A stretch of 56,231 nucleotides of DNA from positions 1 to 56,231 of the forward strand of contig JAFGLM010000011.1 in assembly GCA_016928055.1 (NCBI GenBank), in the 5' to 3' direction. The stretch comes from Gammaproteobacteria bacterium (GTDB taxonomy: Bacteria; Pseudomonadota; Gammaproteobacteria; HTCC5015). The position numbers and the translations under genes were made by a program. Positions 7,650 through 16,188 of the stretch are shown here, piece by piece (positions within the stretch are counted from its first letter, which is position 1; every line of letters begins with the position of its first letter). The notes beneath the pieces are model-generated. The model worked only from the letters and a program-made list of their open reading frames with translations, was not told where the DNA came from and did no database searches.

Positions 7650-10120
7650 AAAACTGGGGCATCAAAACAAGAGTGTTATTTTTGGCACTACTGCCTGCGT
7701 TACTGGTAAGCACGCTTTTGGCAGGGTATTTAATATTCACTCAGCTACGGGATCTTGACGATACGCTGACGGAGCGCGGTTTTTCAATTGTTCGCCACCT
7801 TGGCCCGGCCAGCGAATATGGAGTTTTTTCGGGTAGCTCCGAAATACTGAAACCGCTGGTAACCTCGGTAATAAACGAGCCTGATGTACGCTCGGTAACC
7901 ATTAGTGATTCTTATGGTGTGATATTGGCTTCAGCCGGCGAGCCAGGTTACAGCAAGTCGATATTCAAATCTCATGATCCAAAGGTAGCTAGTGTAAATT
8001 CCGATAATTTTAATAGTCTCGTTTTTCGTGCACCAATACTACGAAGTGAATTTGTTATCGATCCTCAACTGCAGGAAGAAATGCAGGTTTTGGAGCAGGT
8101 ATCCGGAAGCAATCAGTCAGAATCAAACAGACTATTTATAGGATGGGTTACCCTCGAATTTGATAAGTCACGTACTATCGAACGCCGTAATGAATTAATC
8201 GCCAGTAGTATATTGCTAACGTTATTCGTGCTGTTTGGTGGAGTCATACTTGCGGTTCGTTTAGGAAGGGATGTTTCACATCCGATAGTAGAACTAACCG
8301 ATACGGTCAGGCAAGTTGAGAGCGGAATCCTTGATAAACCGATTACCGTAAAGACCGGCGGTGAGCTGGGAAGACTTGCATCCGGTATGAATGCAATGAT
8401 GACCGCTTTAAAAGCGGCTCATGAGGATCTTCAGCAACGCGTGGATCAGGCCACCGAACAATACAAAGATGCGTTATCTATGTTGGAACGGAAAAATGTT
8501 GAATTGGAAAAAGCAAGAAAGCAGGCGGAAGCGGCTAGTGATGCAAAATCTGAGTTTTTAGCAAACGTTAGTCATGAGATTCGCAATCCATTGAATGGCG
8601 TGTTGGGTTTTTTAAAGCTTTTATCAAAAACAGAACTAAACAGCGAGCAGAACCGATATTTACGCACCATTGATGTGTCGGCAAAAAATCTTCTGAGGAT
8701 AATTAGTGATTTATTGGACCTTTCACGTATTGAAGCCGGCAAGATGTCGCTTGATTACAGGGTATTTTCGGTTAATCAAATGTTGTCGGATATTATTGCC
8801 TTGCACATACCTGCAGCTGCAGAGAAGAATTTAGAGTTAAATTCCGAAGTTGATGAGCAGCTTCCGCAATTTGAAGAAGGTGATCCGGTTCGCATTGGAC
8901 AGGTCTTATCTAACCTGATTGGAAACGCTATTAAATTCACGGATCAGGGGCAGATAACGGTTGCCTGCGTGGTGCGGCAAAACGTAAAAAGAAGATTGGT
9001 ATTGGAATTTTCAGTTTCCGATACCGGGTTGGGAATCGAACCTGAAGACCAGAGTCTGGTATATGAGTCTTTTTATCAGGTCGACAGCAGCACCAGAAGA
9101 AATTTTGGTGGCGCGGGACTGGGTCTGTCGATAGCCAGGAAGCTGATCGAGATGATGGGAGGACAAATTAATCTGGAAAGCGTTCCTGGAAAAGGTACTA
9201 AGGTTTCGTTCACAGTTGTGTTAACGGCTCCGCTTATACAAGTTAAAGATACTGGAGAAAATAACGAGTTGCCTTCTGTCACAAACAAACTGGTGAAGTT
9301 TGAAGGCGAATTACGGGTGTTAGTGGTTGACGATAACGAAATTAATCGAAATCTGTGTTCGATATTAATGACCGCCTATGGTATTTGTGTAGATGAAGCC
9401 GAAAATGCCCATCTGGCACTGGAAAAAGTTAAGCATAACAATTACGACTTGATTTTGATGGATGTACATATGCCGAAGATGGATGGGATGGAAGCAACCA
9501 GAAAGATTCGTAGCTGGGGAGATGCGAAAGGCAATATTCCGATCGTTGCTTTGACAGCAGATATCGTTGCCGACAGGCGTAATCATTTTCTGGAAGTTGG
9601 TATGAATGATTATCTGGCTAAACCTGTTGAAGAGCACGCGCTCTTAAGTATTTTTTTGAAGTGGTGTCCGGACAAGGCTAAACCCGGCAGTTTAATCAAA
9701 AAAGGTGTGTTGGATACTGTAACTGAGTCAAGTGGCGATGCGTCGCTAATACTGGATAGCGTTCTTGGGTTGCGCTACGCTTCCGGAAAAGATTCGGTAT
9801 GGAAAAAATCGCTTTCATTGCTGTTGGAAAAACTGCATGGGGAACTGGGAGAATTGCAGCGCCTGGCGGACAATGGAGATAGAGCGGGATTATCTGAAAT
9901 TGCGCACGGCATTAAAGGTTCAGCTAACTACTGTGGTGCGGTTGCGCTTGGCAAGACGGCAGCAGAACTGGAATCAGATGTACAAAATGCAGTTGCAAAT
10001 CGGATAACCTTTTTAGTACAAGAAATGATTGGTGCTGCTGAAGCGCTTAAAGAGCATATCAGCGAGCATTATCCTGATGTTAATAGTAATCTGAATTCAG
10101 GAGTTACAGAAAATGAGTAA
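7646..10120 (+). CDS. Hybrid sensor histidine kinase with receiver and HPt domains
   Basis: An 824-residue inner-membrane kinase. Transmembrane helix 1 spans about residues 9-31, the periplasmic sensor region 32-184, helix 2 about 185-205 and HAMP about 206-258. A coiled segment follows, then HisKA with phospho-acceptor His310 (NVSHEIRNPLNG). The ATPase domain has the N-box near Asn423/Asn427, DTGLG at 459-463 and GGAGLGLS at 488-495. The receiver has VVDDN, acceptor Asp606 (LILMDVHMP) and Lys659. The HPt domain has His754 (EIAHGIKGSANYCG). This is a BarA-like phosphorelay layout. It overlaps the binding-protein gene by 4 bp and the response regulator by 8 bp, so the three should be co-translated. 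The HPt histidine probably passes phosphate to Asp59 of the next protein. Confidence 0.95.
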   Translation: MKNWGIKTRVLFLALLPALLVSTLLAGYLIFTQLRDLDDTLTERGFSIVRHLGPASEYGVFSGSSEILKPLVTSVINEPDVRSVTISDSYGVILASAGEPGYSKSIFKSHDPKVASVNSDNFNSLVFRAPILRSEFVIDPQLQEEMQVLEQVSGSNQSESNRLFIGWVTLEFDKSRTIERRNELIASSILLTLFVLFGGVILAVRLGRDVSHPIVELTDTVRQVESGILDKPITVKTGGELGRLASGMNAMMTALKAAHEDLQQRVDQATEQYKDALSMLERKNVELEKARKQAEAASDAKSEFLANVSHEIRNPLNGVLGFLKLLSKTELNSEQNRYLRTIDVSAKNLLRIISDLLDLSRIEAGKMSLDYRVFSVNQMLSDIIALHIPAAAEKNLELNSEVDEQLPQFEEGDPVRIGQVLSNLIGNAIKFTDQGQITVACVVRQNVKRRLVLEFSVSDTGLGIEPEDQSLVYESFYQVDSSTRRNFGGAGLGLSIARKLIEMMGGQINLESVPGKGTKVSFTVVLTAPLIQVKDTGENNELPSVTNKLVKFEGELRVLVVDDNEINRNLCSILMTAYGICVDEAENAHLALEKVKHNNYDLILMDVHMPKMDGMEATRKIRSWGDAKGNIPIVALTADIVADRRNHFLEVGMNDYLAKPVEEHALLSIFLKWCPDKAKPGSLIKKGVLDTVTESSGDASLILDSVLGLRYASGKDSVWKKSLSLLLEKLHGELGELQRLADNGDRAGLSEIAHGIKGSANYCGAVALGKTAAELESDVQNAVANRITFLVQEMIGAAEALKEHISEHYPDVNSNLNSGVTENE

Positions 10121-10733
10121 GGCGACAGATAGAAGGACCAAAATACTTCTGGTGGATGATGATCCGGTGGTGTTGAATTCGCTGGGCAGTGGTTTAAAAG
10201 CGCTTGATTATGAGGTGGAAAGTTGCCGTGATGGGAAGCTGGCGCTTGAGGCAAATCGTCAAAATCCTCCTGATCTCATCGTAATGGATTTTAATATGCC
10301 GGGGCTAAGCGGTATTGAGACAATCGAAGCCATGTCTGCAGAACGGAGTTGTCCGGTCATTATATTAACGGCTTATAGCGACGTGAATATCGTCAGGGCG
10401 GCAGTGGGTGCAGGTGTATCGGCTTACTTAGTCAAACCGGTGGAAGCGGAGCGACTTGCCCCCAGTATTGAAGCAGCATTGGTACGTTATCGCGAAGTGG
10501 CCGCGCTGCTGCGACAGGATGCGAACGTGCAGGATATTATGGAAAAAAACCGTATTATTAACGCGGCTGTTGGCATAGTGATGGAACGTTGCGGATTACC
10601 TTTTGATACGGCTTTTGAACAACTAAGACGTTACGCAAGAAACGAGCGTAGGGTATTGAAGGATATCGCGTTTGAGCTGGTTGATGGCTTATCTGGTGTG
10701 AATGAGACATTGAGCCGACTGGGTGGAAAATAA
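10113..10733 (+). CDS. Response regulator with ANTAR RNA-binding output domain
   Basis: A 206-residue protein. The N-terminal receiver has the acidic cluster Asp15-17, phospho-acceptor Asp59 (LIVMDFNMP), Thr86 and Lys108 (YLVKPV). A linker helix leads to a C-terminal ANTAR domain at about 140-193 (IMEKNRIINAAVGIVMERCG...AFEQLRRYAR). ANTAR proteins bind paired hairpins in nascent RNA and stop transcription termination; AmiR, NasR and EutV are examples. It is the likely phosphorelay partner of the overlapping hybrid kinase. Its RNA target is unknown; leaders near 4504-4566 and 10734-11300 are the first places to look. Confidence 0.92.
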   Translation: MSKATDRRTKILLVDDDPVVLNSLGSGLKALDYEVESCRDGKLALEANRQNPPDLIVMDFNMPGLSGIETIEAMSAERSCPVIILTAYSDVNIVRAAVGAGVSAYLVKPVEAERLAPSIEAALVRYREVAALLRQDANVQDIMEKNRIINAAVGIVMERCGLPFDTAFEQLRRYARNERRVLKDIAFELVDGLSGVNETLSRLGGK

Positions 10734-11304
10734 TAGACTGATTACAAATGGTCTAGAGAGCGCAGCAGATTCTGTGACTTTTTTACATCATACTTTTGGC
10801 TGATACCTGACCTATAATTATTGACAAATCATTGACGCTGTATTAGTTTGCAGCGGTACAGGCCTTTAACCCGCCTGGACATGCAAATCACGGAAGTACC
10901 TTGTAAGCCCTCTCATAGCTTTCAAAATCGTTCCACGGTAGCACTTGTCGCGCCGGAGCTTCTCAGAGCCCTTTCCCGCTCAGCAATAAATCCACTGAAA
11001 CACTGTTTTTTTAAAACTTGGCGTGTTTGTAGCGTGCCTGGCATCGCAACACGACAAGTGAAAATCAGGCTTTTTCTGTTGTCATTGGCGTAGAAAAACC
11101 CTGTTTTTGGCGGGTGTTGCAGGTGCTGTTGAGCCCGATAATAACATCGAGGTATTTAGTGAGTGTTGCACATAGACACAGCTGAAGACCTCTATGAAGG
11201 AGACCCCCATCAATACACCTGTAACACCCGAATGGAGCATATGTCGCTACGTTTTGATGCTGAGTATTTTATTGAATAAGTGTTACAAAATGAGGTTATG
11301 AGTG
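10734..11304. other. 570-bp region without a clear gene, rich in inverted repeats
   Basis: No supported reading frame was found. A TATAAT box stands at 10813-10818. CACTTGTCG (10942-10950) pairs perfectly with CGACAAGTG (11052-11060). CGTGTT (11022-11027) pairs with AACACG (11048-11053) and overlaps the right arm of the first pair, so the two folds compete. TGTAACAC (11220-11227) pairs with GTGTTACA (11280-11287), just before the small gene at 11305. A T7 run follows at about 11007. It may be the untranslated leader of the small genes after it. Confidence 0.5.
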
Positions 11305-11475
11305 ATGTCTTTACTTGAGATTGTACTACTGGTTGTTGTGTCGGTTTCGGCTATAGCCCTGATCGGTATGCTTCCGTGTTTGGCAATGGTTGCGGTCCAG
11401 TATGTGTCACGAATGTTTAGACATACCGTTGATTTACACGAAAATGAATTACATGCGCTGCCGTCAGGCAGGTAG
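11305..11475 (+). CDS. Small membrane protein of 56 residues, unknown function
   Basis: The frame runs MSLLEIVLLVVVSVSAIALI then GMLPCLAMVAVQYVSR and ends HALPSGR. Residues 3-32 form one long hydrophobic helix, followed by a basic stretch (SRMFRH) and an acidic/His-containing tail, as in a single-pass inner-membrane peptide. GAGG at 11292-11295 is well placed before ATG 11305. I do not recognise the family. It lies between the ANTAR regulator and a second small gene, after a hairpin whose right arm is at 11280-11287, so it may be a regulated target of the sensory cassette. It could also be an unrelated orphan. Confidence 0.55.
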   Translation: MSLLEIVLLVVVSVSAIALIGMLPCLAMVAVQYVSRMFRHTVDLHENELHALPSGR

Positions 11476-11509
11476 AGAAAAGCGCGACCGACTGACTGTA
11501 GCAATATCA

Positions 11510-11600
11510 ATTTGGGAGTGCCATAGATGGCGATGGCTAGGGCACCAGGAGTCCTCTGAAGGATCGGAGGCATCGGCGACACATGGATGTGTCGCCACCT
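11510..11600. repeat. Second stem-loop cluster, related to the array at 53-520
   Basis: GGCGACACA (11575-11583) pairs perfectly with TGTGTCGCC (11588-11596) around TGGA. GCCA (11520-11523) pairs with TGGC (11528-11531) around TAGA. AGGA and TCCT flank one base near 11551. Read on the minus strand the large loop is TCCA, as in the hairpin at 141-154. It fills the space between two small genes and has no U-tract after it. Confidence 0.65.
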
Positions 11601-11643
11601 AAGAATGAAACTGTGCTTAACTGAGTAGCATTGGAGGTGAAAT

Positions 11644-11832
11644 ATGATCAGGGTTAGCAAAGGTATGATGCAGGCGCTGCAGCGCTATACGCCGGAGTAC
11701 AAGGAAGAGATCTTAAATCGTGCAGAACGCACCTGGAGACCAATTCAGGCCGAAAATAGGGAATCCGGAACTGAGGAAAATGTGATATCCGAAGTTCGTA
11801 ACGATTTTACAGAAGGGCAAGGTGCCGATTAA
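11644..11832 (+). CDS. Small hypothetical protein, 62 residues
   Basis: The short frame begins MIRVSKGMMQALQRY and is rich in charged residues, with a predicted helix over about residues 5-30 and an acidic, probably disordered C-terminus. There is no signal peptide, membrane helix or known motif. A strong ribosome-binding site (GGAGGTGA, about 11633-11640) lies directly before the ATG, which is the main reason to accept it as a gene. It is 168 bp after the 56-residue membrane peptide and 26 bp from the convergent gene on the minus strand. No function can be assigned. Confidence 0.5.
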   Translation: MIRVSKGMMQALQRYTPEYKEEILNRAERTWRPIQAENRESGTEENVISEVRNDFTEGQGAD

Positions 11833-11857
11833 CAAGTATCAGGTCGATTAAAGCAAT

Positions 11858-12661
11858 CTACTGAGAAATAAATGGTGTTTTGAGTAACGCCTGAATCGGA
11901 ATACACAGTTCCGGTTTACGTGGATTTTGCAGACCTATCATCATTTTATTGTGTCCCGCCTCAGGCTGATCGCGGTAATTACCAAACAGCCTGTCCCACA
12001 GAGAAATACTAAAACCGTAATTGCTGTCCGTTTCCGGTTGTCGGCAGGAATGGTGTATGCGGTGCATATCAGGTGTAACCAGCAACAGACGTAACATCCG
12101 ATCAATAGCTTTCGGTATATAAATATTACCGTGATTAAATATGGCTGCTGAATTTAAAACAATTTCGAATATCACAACAGCGATGCTCGGTGCACCCAAC
12201 AACAGAATGGCAAGAAATTTGACAAGCATTGAGAGAATCATTTCTAGAGGATGAAAACGTAATCCGGTAGTAATATCAAAATCAAGGTCCGTGTGATGTA
12301 CGCGGTGCAACCGCCAGAGCAGGGGTACTTTATGAAAAATGACATGTTGGAAATAAATGACGAGGTCAAGGAAGACCAGTGTTATCACAATTGATAACCA
12401 TTCCGGTAATGCCAGTTTATGTAATAGACCGAATTCATGTTCGGCAGCGTACATGGCAAATCCGATCGTTGCGGTCGGAAATAGGATGCGAAGTATTATG
12501 CTGTTCAGCGTAATCAACGCCAGGTTATTGATCCAACGACTTGCCTTGTTTTGCGTAAGCAAGCGACGTGGTGCAAGAATTTCCCAAACAGCCATAATCA
12601 GCAACATCGCCAGAAAAATTGTTAATCTGAGCTGAGAGGGTGTATCAATTAATTCATGCAT
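11858..12661 (-). CDS. Sterol desaturase / fatty acid hydroxylase family membrane protein
   Basis: A 267-residue integral membrane di-iron protein. The histidine clusters that bind iron are visible: HVIFH (106-110), HRVHH (119-123) and HRIHH (200-204), within several hydrophobic helices. The family (PF04116) hydroxylates or desaturates lipids, but the substrate is not readable; in bacteria these proteins often act on membrane lipids or carotenoids rather than sterols. The reading frame is open further upstream to 12871, but the domain begins at MHELIDTPSQ, with GGGG upstream of 12661, so I use that start. It is divergent from the metallophosphoesterase gene. Confidence 0.82.
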   Translation of the reverse strand: MHELIDTPSQLRLTIFLAMLLIMAVWEILAPRRLLTQNKASRWINNLALITLNSIILRILFPTATIGFAMYAAEHEFGLLHKLALPEWLSIVITLVFLDLVIYFQHVIFHKVPLLWRLHRVHHTDLDFDITTGLRFHPLEMILSMLVKFLAILLLGAPSIAVVIFEIVLNSAAIFNHGNIYIPKAIDRMLRLLLVTPDMHRIHHSCRQPETDSNYGFSISLWDRLFGNYRDQPEAGHNKMMIGLQNPRKPELCIPIQALLKTPFISQ

Positions 12662-12812
12662 TGTTCTGGTTTCCCCATTAAGTTGTACATAAGGTACTGT
12701 TTTCACTACACTTCCATGGTTAGCGGTCTCGACGTCGCCCATTTGAAATATGTTTCGATTGACTTGCCGGATTTTGCGCCGGTTTTGGGCCTTAGGTAAA
12801 ATACTCAGGTTT

Positions 12813-13559
12813 ATGCTAATACAGTTCTTTTCTGATATACATCTGGAGTTTGGTCCGTTTGCACCGGTCAAAACCGAAGCCGACGTCGTGGTGGCGGCGG
12901 GTGATATCGATGTACGTTGCGAAGCCGTCGAGTGGTTAGCAAGTTTTGATCAGCCGGTTATTTATGTGGCCGGCAATCACGAGTTTTGGAGCGGTGATTT
13001 CAATGACGTTTACGATGAGATTCGTACTGCTTGTGATGAGCATGGCATCCATTTTCTTGAGAAAAATCAAGTTACTATAGGTGGGGTGACCTTCTACGGG
13101 TGTTCCTTGTGGAGTGATTTCGACCTTTGCCATCCGGCCTATCTGGAGCTTGCCAGATTACATATGAATGATTTTGAGTTTATATCGATAGATGGCCGTC
13201 GATTGGAGCCGGAAGACCTGGCACGGTACAATCTCGAATCCCTGCAATGGCTGAAAAAATCATTGGACCAGGACACCGGGACAACTCAGGTGGTGGTTAC
13301 CCACCATGCTCCCAGCCTGAAAAGTTGGGGATTTGATCCGGATGATCCGTTACGCTATGCCTATTGCAACGAACTGGATGAGATGATTCGCAATTGGAAT
13401 GTCGATTTATGGATACACGGGCATACTCATTGCAGATCGGAGTACTCAATACTGAATACGCGAGTAGTATGCAACGCCAGAGGATATTACCCGCATCGGT
13501 TGGTTGACACTTTTGAGCCTGAGAGGTTGATAGAAATTAATGGCAAAAACACTCTATAA
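12813..13559 (+). CDS. Calcineurin-like metallophosphoesterase
   Basis: A 248-residue cytoplasmic protein with the full dinuclear-metal motif set: DIHLEF near residue 8, AGDID near 30, GNHEFW near 55, THHAPS near 168 and HGHTH near 210. The substrate is unknown; the family includes phosphodiesterases and protein phosphatases. Start ATG 12813 lies just before the first motif and has CAGG upstream, so the longer frame from 12750 is unlikely. It overlaps the DUF1820 gene by 20 bp, which suggests co-transcription. Confidence 0.82.
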   Translation: MLIQFFSDIHLEFGPFAPVKTEADVVVAAGDIDVRCEAVEWLASFDQPVIYVAGNHEFWSGDFNDVYDEIRTACDEHGIHFLEKNQVTIGGVTFYGCSLWSDFDLCHPAYLELARLHMNDFEFISIDGRRLEPEDLARYNLESLQWLKKSLDQDTGTTQVVVTHHAPSLKSWGFDPDDPLRYAYCNELDEMIRNWNVDLWIHGHTHCRSEYSILNTRVVCNARGYYPHRLVDTFEPERLIEINGKNTL

Positions 13560-13863
13560 AATTCGTTTCATCAGTGGTGACAAGGTATACGAATTGTATG
13601 CCAGGCATGTTTACCAGGGAGATCTCTACGGGTTTGTCGTGATAGAGGATATCGTATTTGGCGAGACTACCTCTGTCGTGGTTGATCCGCAGGAAGAAAA
13701 GCTTAAAAACGAATTTGAAGGAGTGGAAAAGACCCTGATTCCCATGCATGCCGTGTTGCGTATTGATCAGGTAAAAAAACAGGGCGTTGCTAAAATTTCC
13801 ACAGCCACGGGAAATGTTGCCAGCTTTCCTCCTCCTATTTATACGCCCAAGAGTGGTGATTGA
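13540..13863 (+). CDS. DUF1820 family protein
   Basis: A 107-residue protein that begins MAKTLYKIRFIS and carries VYELYARHVYQGDLYGFVVIEDIVFGE and PMHAVLRIDQVKKQG, the pattern of DUF1820 (PF08850), a family common in gammaproteobacteria and without a known role. There is no signal peptide or membrane segment. Its start overlaps the end of the metallophosphoesterase gene by 20 bp. About 70 bp later the sugar block begins. Confidence 0.8.
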   Translation: MAKTLYKIRFISGDKVYELYARHVYQGDLYGFVVIEDIVFGETTSVVVDPQEEKLKNEFEGVEKTLIPMHAVLRIDQVKKQGVAKISTATGNVASFPPPIYTPKSGD

Positions 13864-13934
13864 ACTTTGGCCCGATCCTGATACAGGTGGTGTTTTATCG
13901 TTAGCCTGATTTTCTCCCATTGGTGGGTATCACT

Positions 13935-15425
13935 ATGAACTCAAGCTGTAATTTTGTAATTTTCGGCGGTACCGGCGACCTGGCGACTCGCAAATTACTA
14001 CCTTCTCTATATTACCTTCATTGTGACGGTTATTTGCCTGGGCATGTCAAGATTTATGGAGTCGGGCGCAGCGATTACAATGATGACAGTTATCGCAATT
14101 TTATTGCCGATAAACTTAAACAATGCGAATCCCTTGGGAACTGTAAAGAAACAAGCTGGCAGGAATTCTCAGCACGTTTGTTTTATCAAAAAGTTGATGG
14201 AACGAAAACAGAAGATTTTAGTCAGCTTGGAAAACGATTAGCGTTAAAAGAAGATAACGAACTGGTCTGTTACTTATCCACTTCACCCAATTTGTTTGGT
14301 GACATCTGCCGACATCTGAATGAAGCAGGATTGGTTAAAAACAATACTCGGGTTGTATTGGAAAAACCTGTCGGTCATTGTCTGAAATCATCGCGTATTA
14401 TTAATGATGCTGTCGCAAAAATATTCGTTGAAGAAAATATTTTTCGTATAGATCATTATCTTGGTAAGGAAACCGTACAAAATATACTTGCTTTGCGCTT
14501 TGCGAATTCAATGTTTGAACCACTCTGGAACAGCCGCGAAATCGATCATGTGCAAATATCGATATCGGAAACAGTGGGTGTTGAGGGACGCTGGTCATAC
14601 TATAACGATAGCGGTGCATTTCGAGATATGGTGCAAAGTCATATTCTGCAATTGCTGGCTCTGGTTGCAATGGAACCACCGCGACATTTTGAACCCGATG
14701 CGGTCAGGAACGAGAAGGTAAAAGTATTGCGTTCCTTAAGGCCGATTTCCGGTGCCCAGGTGTTACGTAACTCGATAAGGGGACAGTACAGCGCCGGTTC
14801 AATTGATGGTCAGCCTGTTCCGGGCTACCTTGAGGCTGAGGGCAACGTAGCCAATCCGCAAACCGAAACCTTTGTAGCTCTGCGCGCGCATATCGATAAC
14901 TGGCGTTGGGCGGGAGTGCCGTTTTATTTACGTAGCGGTAAACGTATGTCCAGTCGCAACTCCGAGATTTATATTCAGTTTAAAGAAGTGCCTTATTCTA
15001 TTTTCAGTAAATCCAATTCATCCACGCTGCGGCCAAATAAGCTGATTATTCAATTGCAACCGGAAGAAGCTATTACCCTGACGATTATGAACAAGGTTCC
15101 GGGTTTAGCGCAAAAGGGCATTGAGATGCGTGAAGTCGATTTAAATTTGAATTTGTCAGCAGAAGTCAGGAAAGAAACCAGGCGTATGGCTTATCAGCGT
15201 TTGCTTATGGATATTATTCACAATGATACAACCCTGTTTGTAAGGCGTGATGAAGTCGAAGCCGCCTGGACATGGGCAGACCCGATACTGGAGGCATGGC
15301 AAAATTCGGCTGAAACCCCGAAGCCATATGCCGCCGGTAGTTGGGGTCCTTCCGCTGCCTATGCGCTTACTGAAAAACACGGTCATAGTTGGCATGATGA
15401 ATATGCACGTAAACGAAAGGATTGA
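13935..15425 (+). CDS. zwf: Glucose-6-phosphate 1-dehydrogenase
   Basis: A 496-residue enzyme that oxidises glucose 6-phosphate to 6-phosphogluconolactone with reduction of NAD(P)+. The N-terminal dinucleotide fold shows GGTGDLATRK. The active-site motif RIDHYLGKE lies near residue 175, with EKPVGH before it. Start ATG 13935 is preceded by GGTGGG; an in-frame TTG at 13920 is less likely. The stop is followed 2 bp later by pgl, giving the usual pair for the first two oxidative steps. Neither edd/eda nor gnd is in the window, so the route after 6-phosphogluconate is not visible. Confidence 0.95.
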   Translation: MNSSCNFVIFGGTGDLATRKLLPSLYYLHCDGYLPGHVKIYGVGRSDYNDDSYRNFIADKLKQCESLGNCKETSWQEFSARLFYQKVDGTKTEDFSQLGKRLALKEDNELVCYLSTSPNLFGDICRHLNEAGLVKNNTRVVLEKPVGHCLKSSRIINDAVAKIFVEENIFRIDHYLGKETVQNILALRFANSMFEPLWNSREIDHVQISISETVGVEGRWSYYNDSGAFRDMVQSHILQLLALVAMEPPRHFEPDAVRNEKVKVLRSLRPISGAQVLRNSIRGQYSAGSIDGQPVPGYLEAEGNVANPQTETFVALRAHIDNWRWAGVPFYLRSGKRMSSRNSEIYIQFKEVPYSIFSKSNSSTLRPNKLIIQLQPEEAITLTIMNKVPGLAQKGIEMREVDLNLNLSAEVRKETRRMAYQRLLMDIIHNDTTLFVRRDEVEAAWTWADPILEAWQNSAETPKPYAAGSWGPSAAYALTEKHGHSWHDEYARKRKD

Positions 15426-15427
15426 CG

Positions 15428-16138
15428 ATGAGCGTGCAATTTAAGTCATTTTCTGATCGGCAAAGCATGGTCGAGCAACTTACGGCGGCCATTACAGTGC
15501 AAATGCAAAAGGCAATTTCCGAGCGTAATCGGGCCAGTCTGGTTGTCTCTGGTGGAGAAACACCAAAGTCACTTTTTACACAATTATCCCGGCAACGACT
15601 GGAGTGGGATAAGGTCACGATCACTTTGGCGGATGAACGCTGGACTGATACCAGCAGTGTACAGAGTAACGAGTATCTGGTTCGTTCAACTTTGCTGGTC
15701 AATGAGGCGGCAGAGGCCTGTTTTATCGGGTTGAAAAGCGATCACGACAGCGCAACAACAGCCGAGAAAGACTGCGAAAACGCTTTGCGGGCGATTGAAT
15801 CACCCTTTGATGTTGTGTTGCTGGGTATGGGGGATGATGGTCATACCGCTTCCTTATTCCCAGGAGCTAACCGGTTGTCTGAAGCTTTGGATATGAGGAG
15901 CGACCTTCGCGTTCTTGCCATAACGCCTGAGCCGTTGCCGAAACAAGCACCCTTTGAACGAATGTCGATGACTTTGCCCTGTTTGTTGAATAGCCGGTGG
16001 ATGGTTTTGCTGATTGCGGGCAATGACAAGCTAAGTGTTTATAATTCAGCTTTAGCCGGTAATGATATATTAAAAATGCCGGTTCGAGCTGTGTTGCAAC
16101 AGTCGGTTACGCCGGTCAGCAGCTATTGGGCGCCTTGA
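15428..16138 (+). CDS. pgl: 6-phosphogluconolactonase
   Basis: A 236-residue DevB-type lactonase that hydrolyses 6-phosphogluconolactone. Visible motifs are LVVSGGETPK near residue 40, LADERW near 66 and LLGMGDDGHTASLFPG near 135, the family signature. Start ATG 15428 follows the zwf stop by 2 bp; a TTG at 15422 would overlap the stop and is not needed. The length is normal. It works directly on the product of the gene before it. Confidence 0.93.
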   Translation: MSVQFKSFSDRQSMVEQLTAAITVQMQKAISERNRASLVVSGGETPKSLFTQLSRQRLEWDKVTITLADERWTDTSSVQSNEYLVRSTLLVNEAAEACFIGLKSDHDSATTAEKDCENALRAIESPFDVVLLGMGDDGHTASLFPGANRLSEALDMRSDLRVLAITPEPLPKQAPFERMSMTLPCLLNSRWMVLLIAGNDKLSVYNSALAGNDILKMPVRAVLQQSVTPVSSYWAP

Positions 16139-16188
16139 AAGACGATTTGCAGCACTATAATTTTTTCAATTTGATAGTTATTTAAAAA

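Noticed and set aside
11022..11040. Sigma-54-type promoter (GG-N10-GC)
   Set aside because: The spacing fits but several core bases of TGGCAC and TTGC differ, and no activator gene is nearby.
10848..11093. 81-codon frame in the region after the ANTAR gene
   Set aside because: It has a TTG start with no ribosome-binding site and overlaps the competing inverted repeats; composition is not protein-like.
11194..11301. 35-codon frame (MKETPINTP...) just before the small membrane peptide
   Set aside because: It has no clear ribosome-binding site and crosses the hairpin arms at 11220-11287. A leader peptide is possible but not supported.
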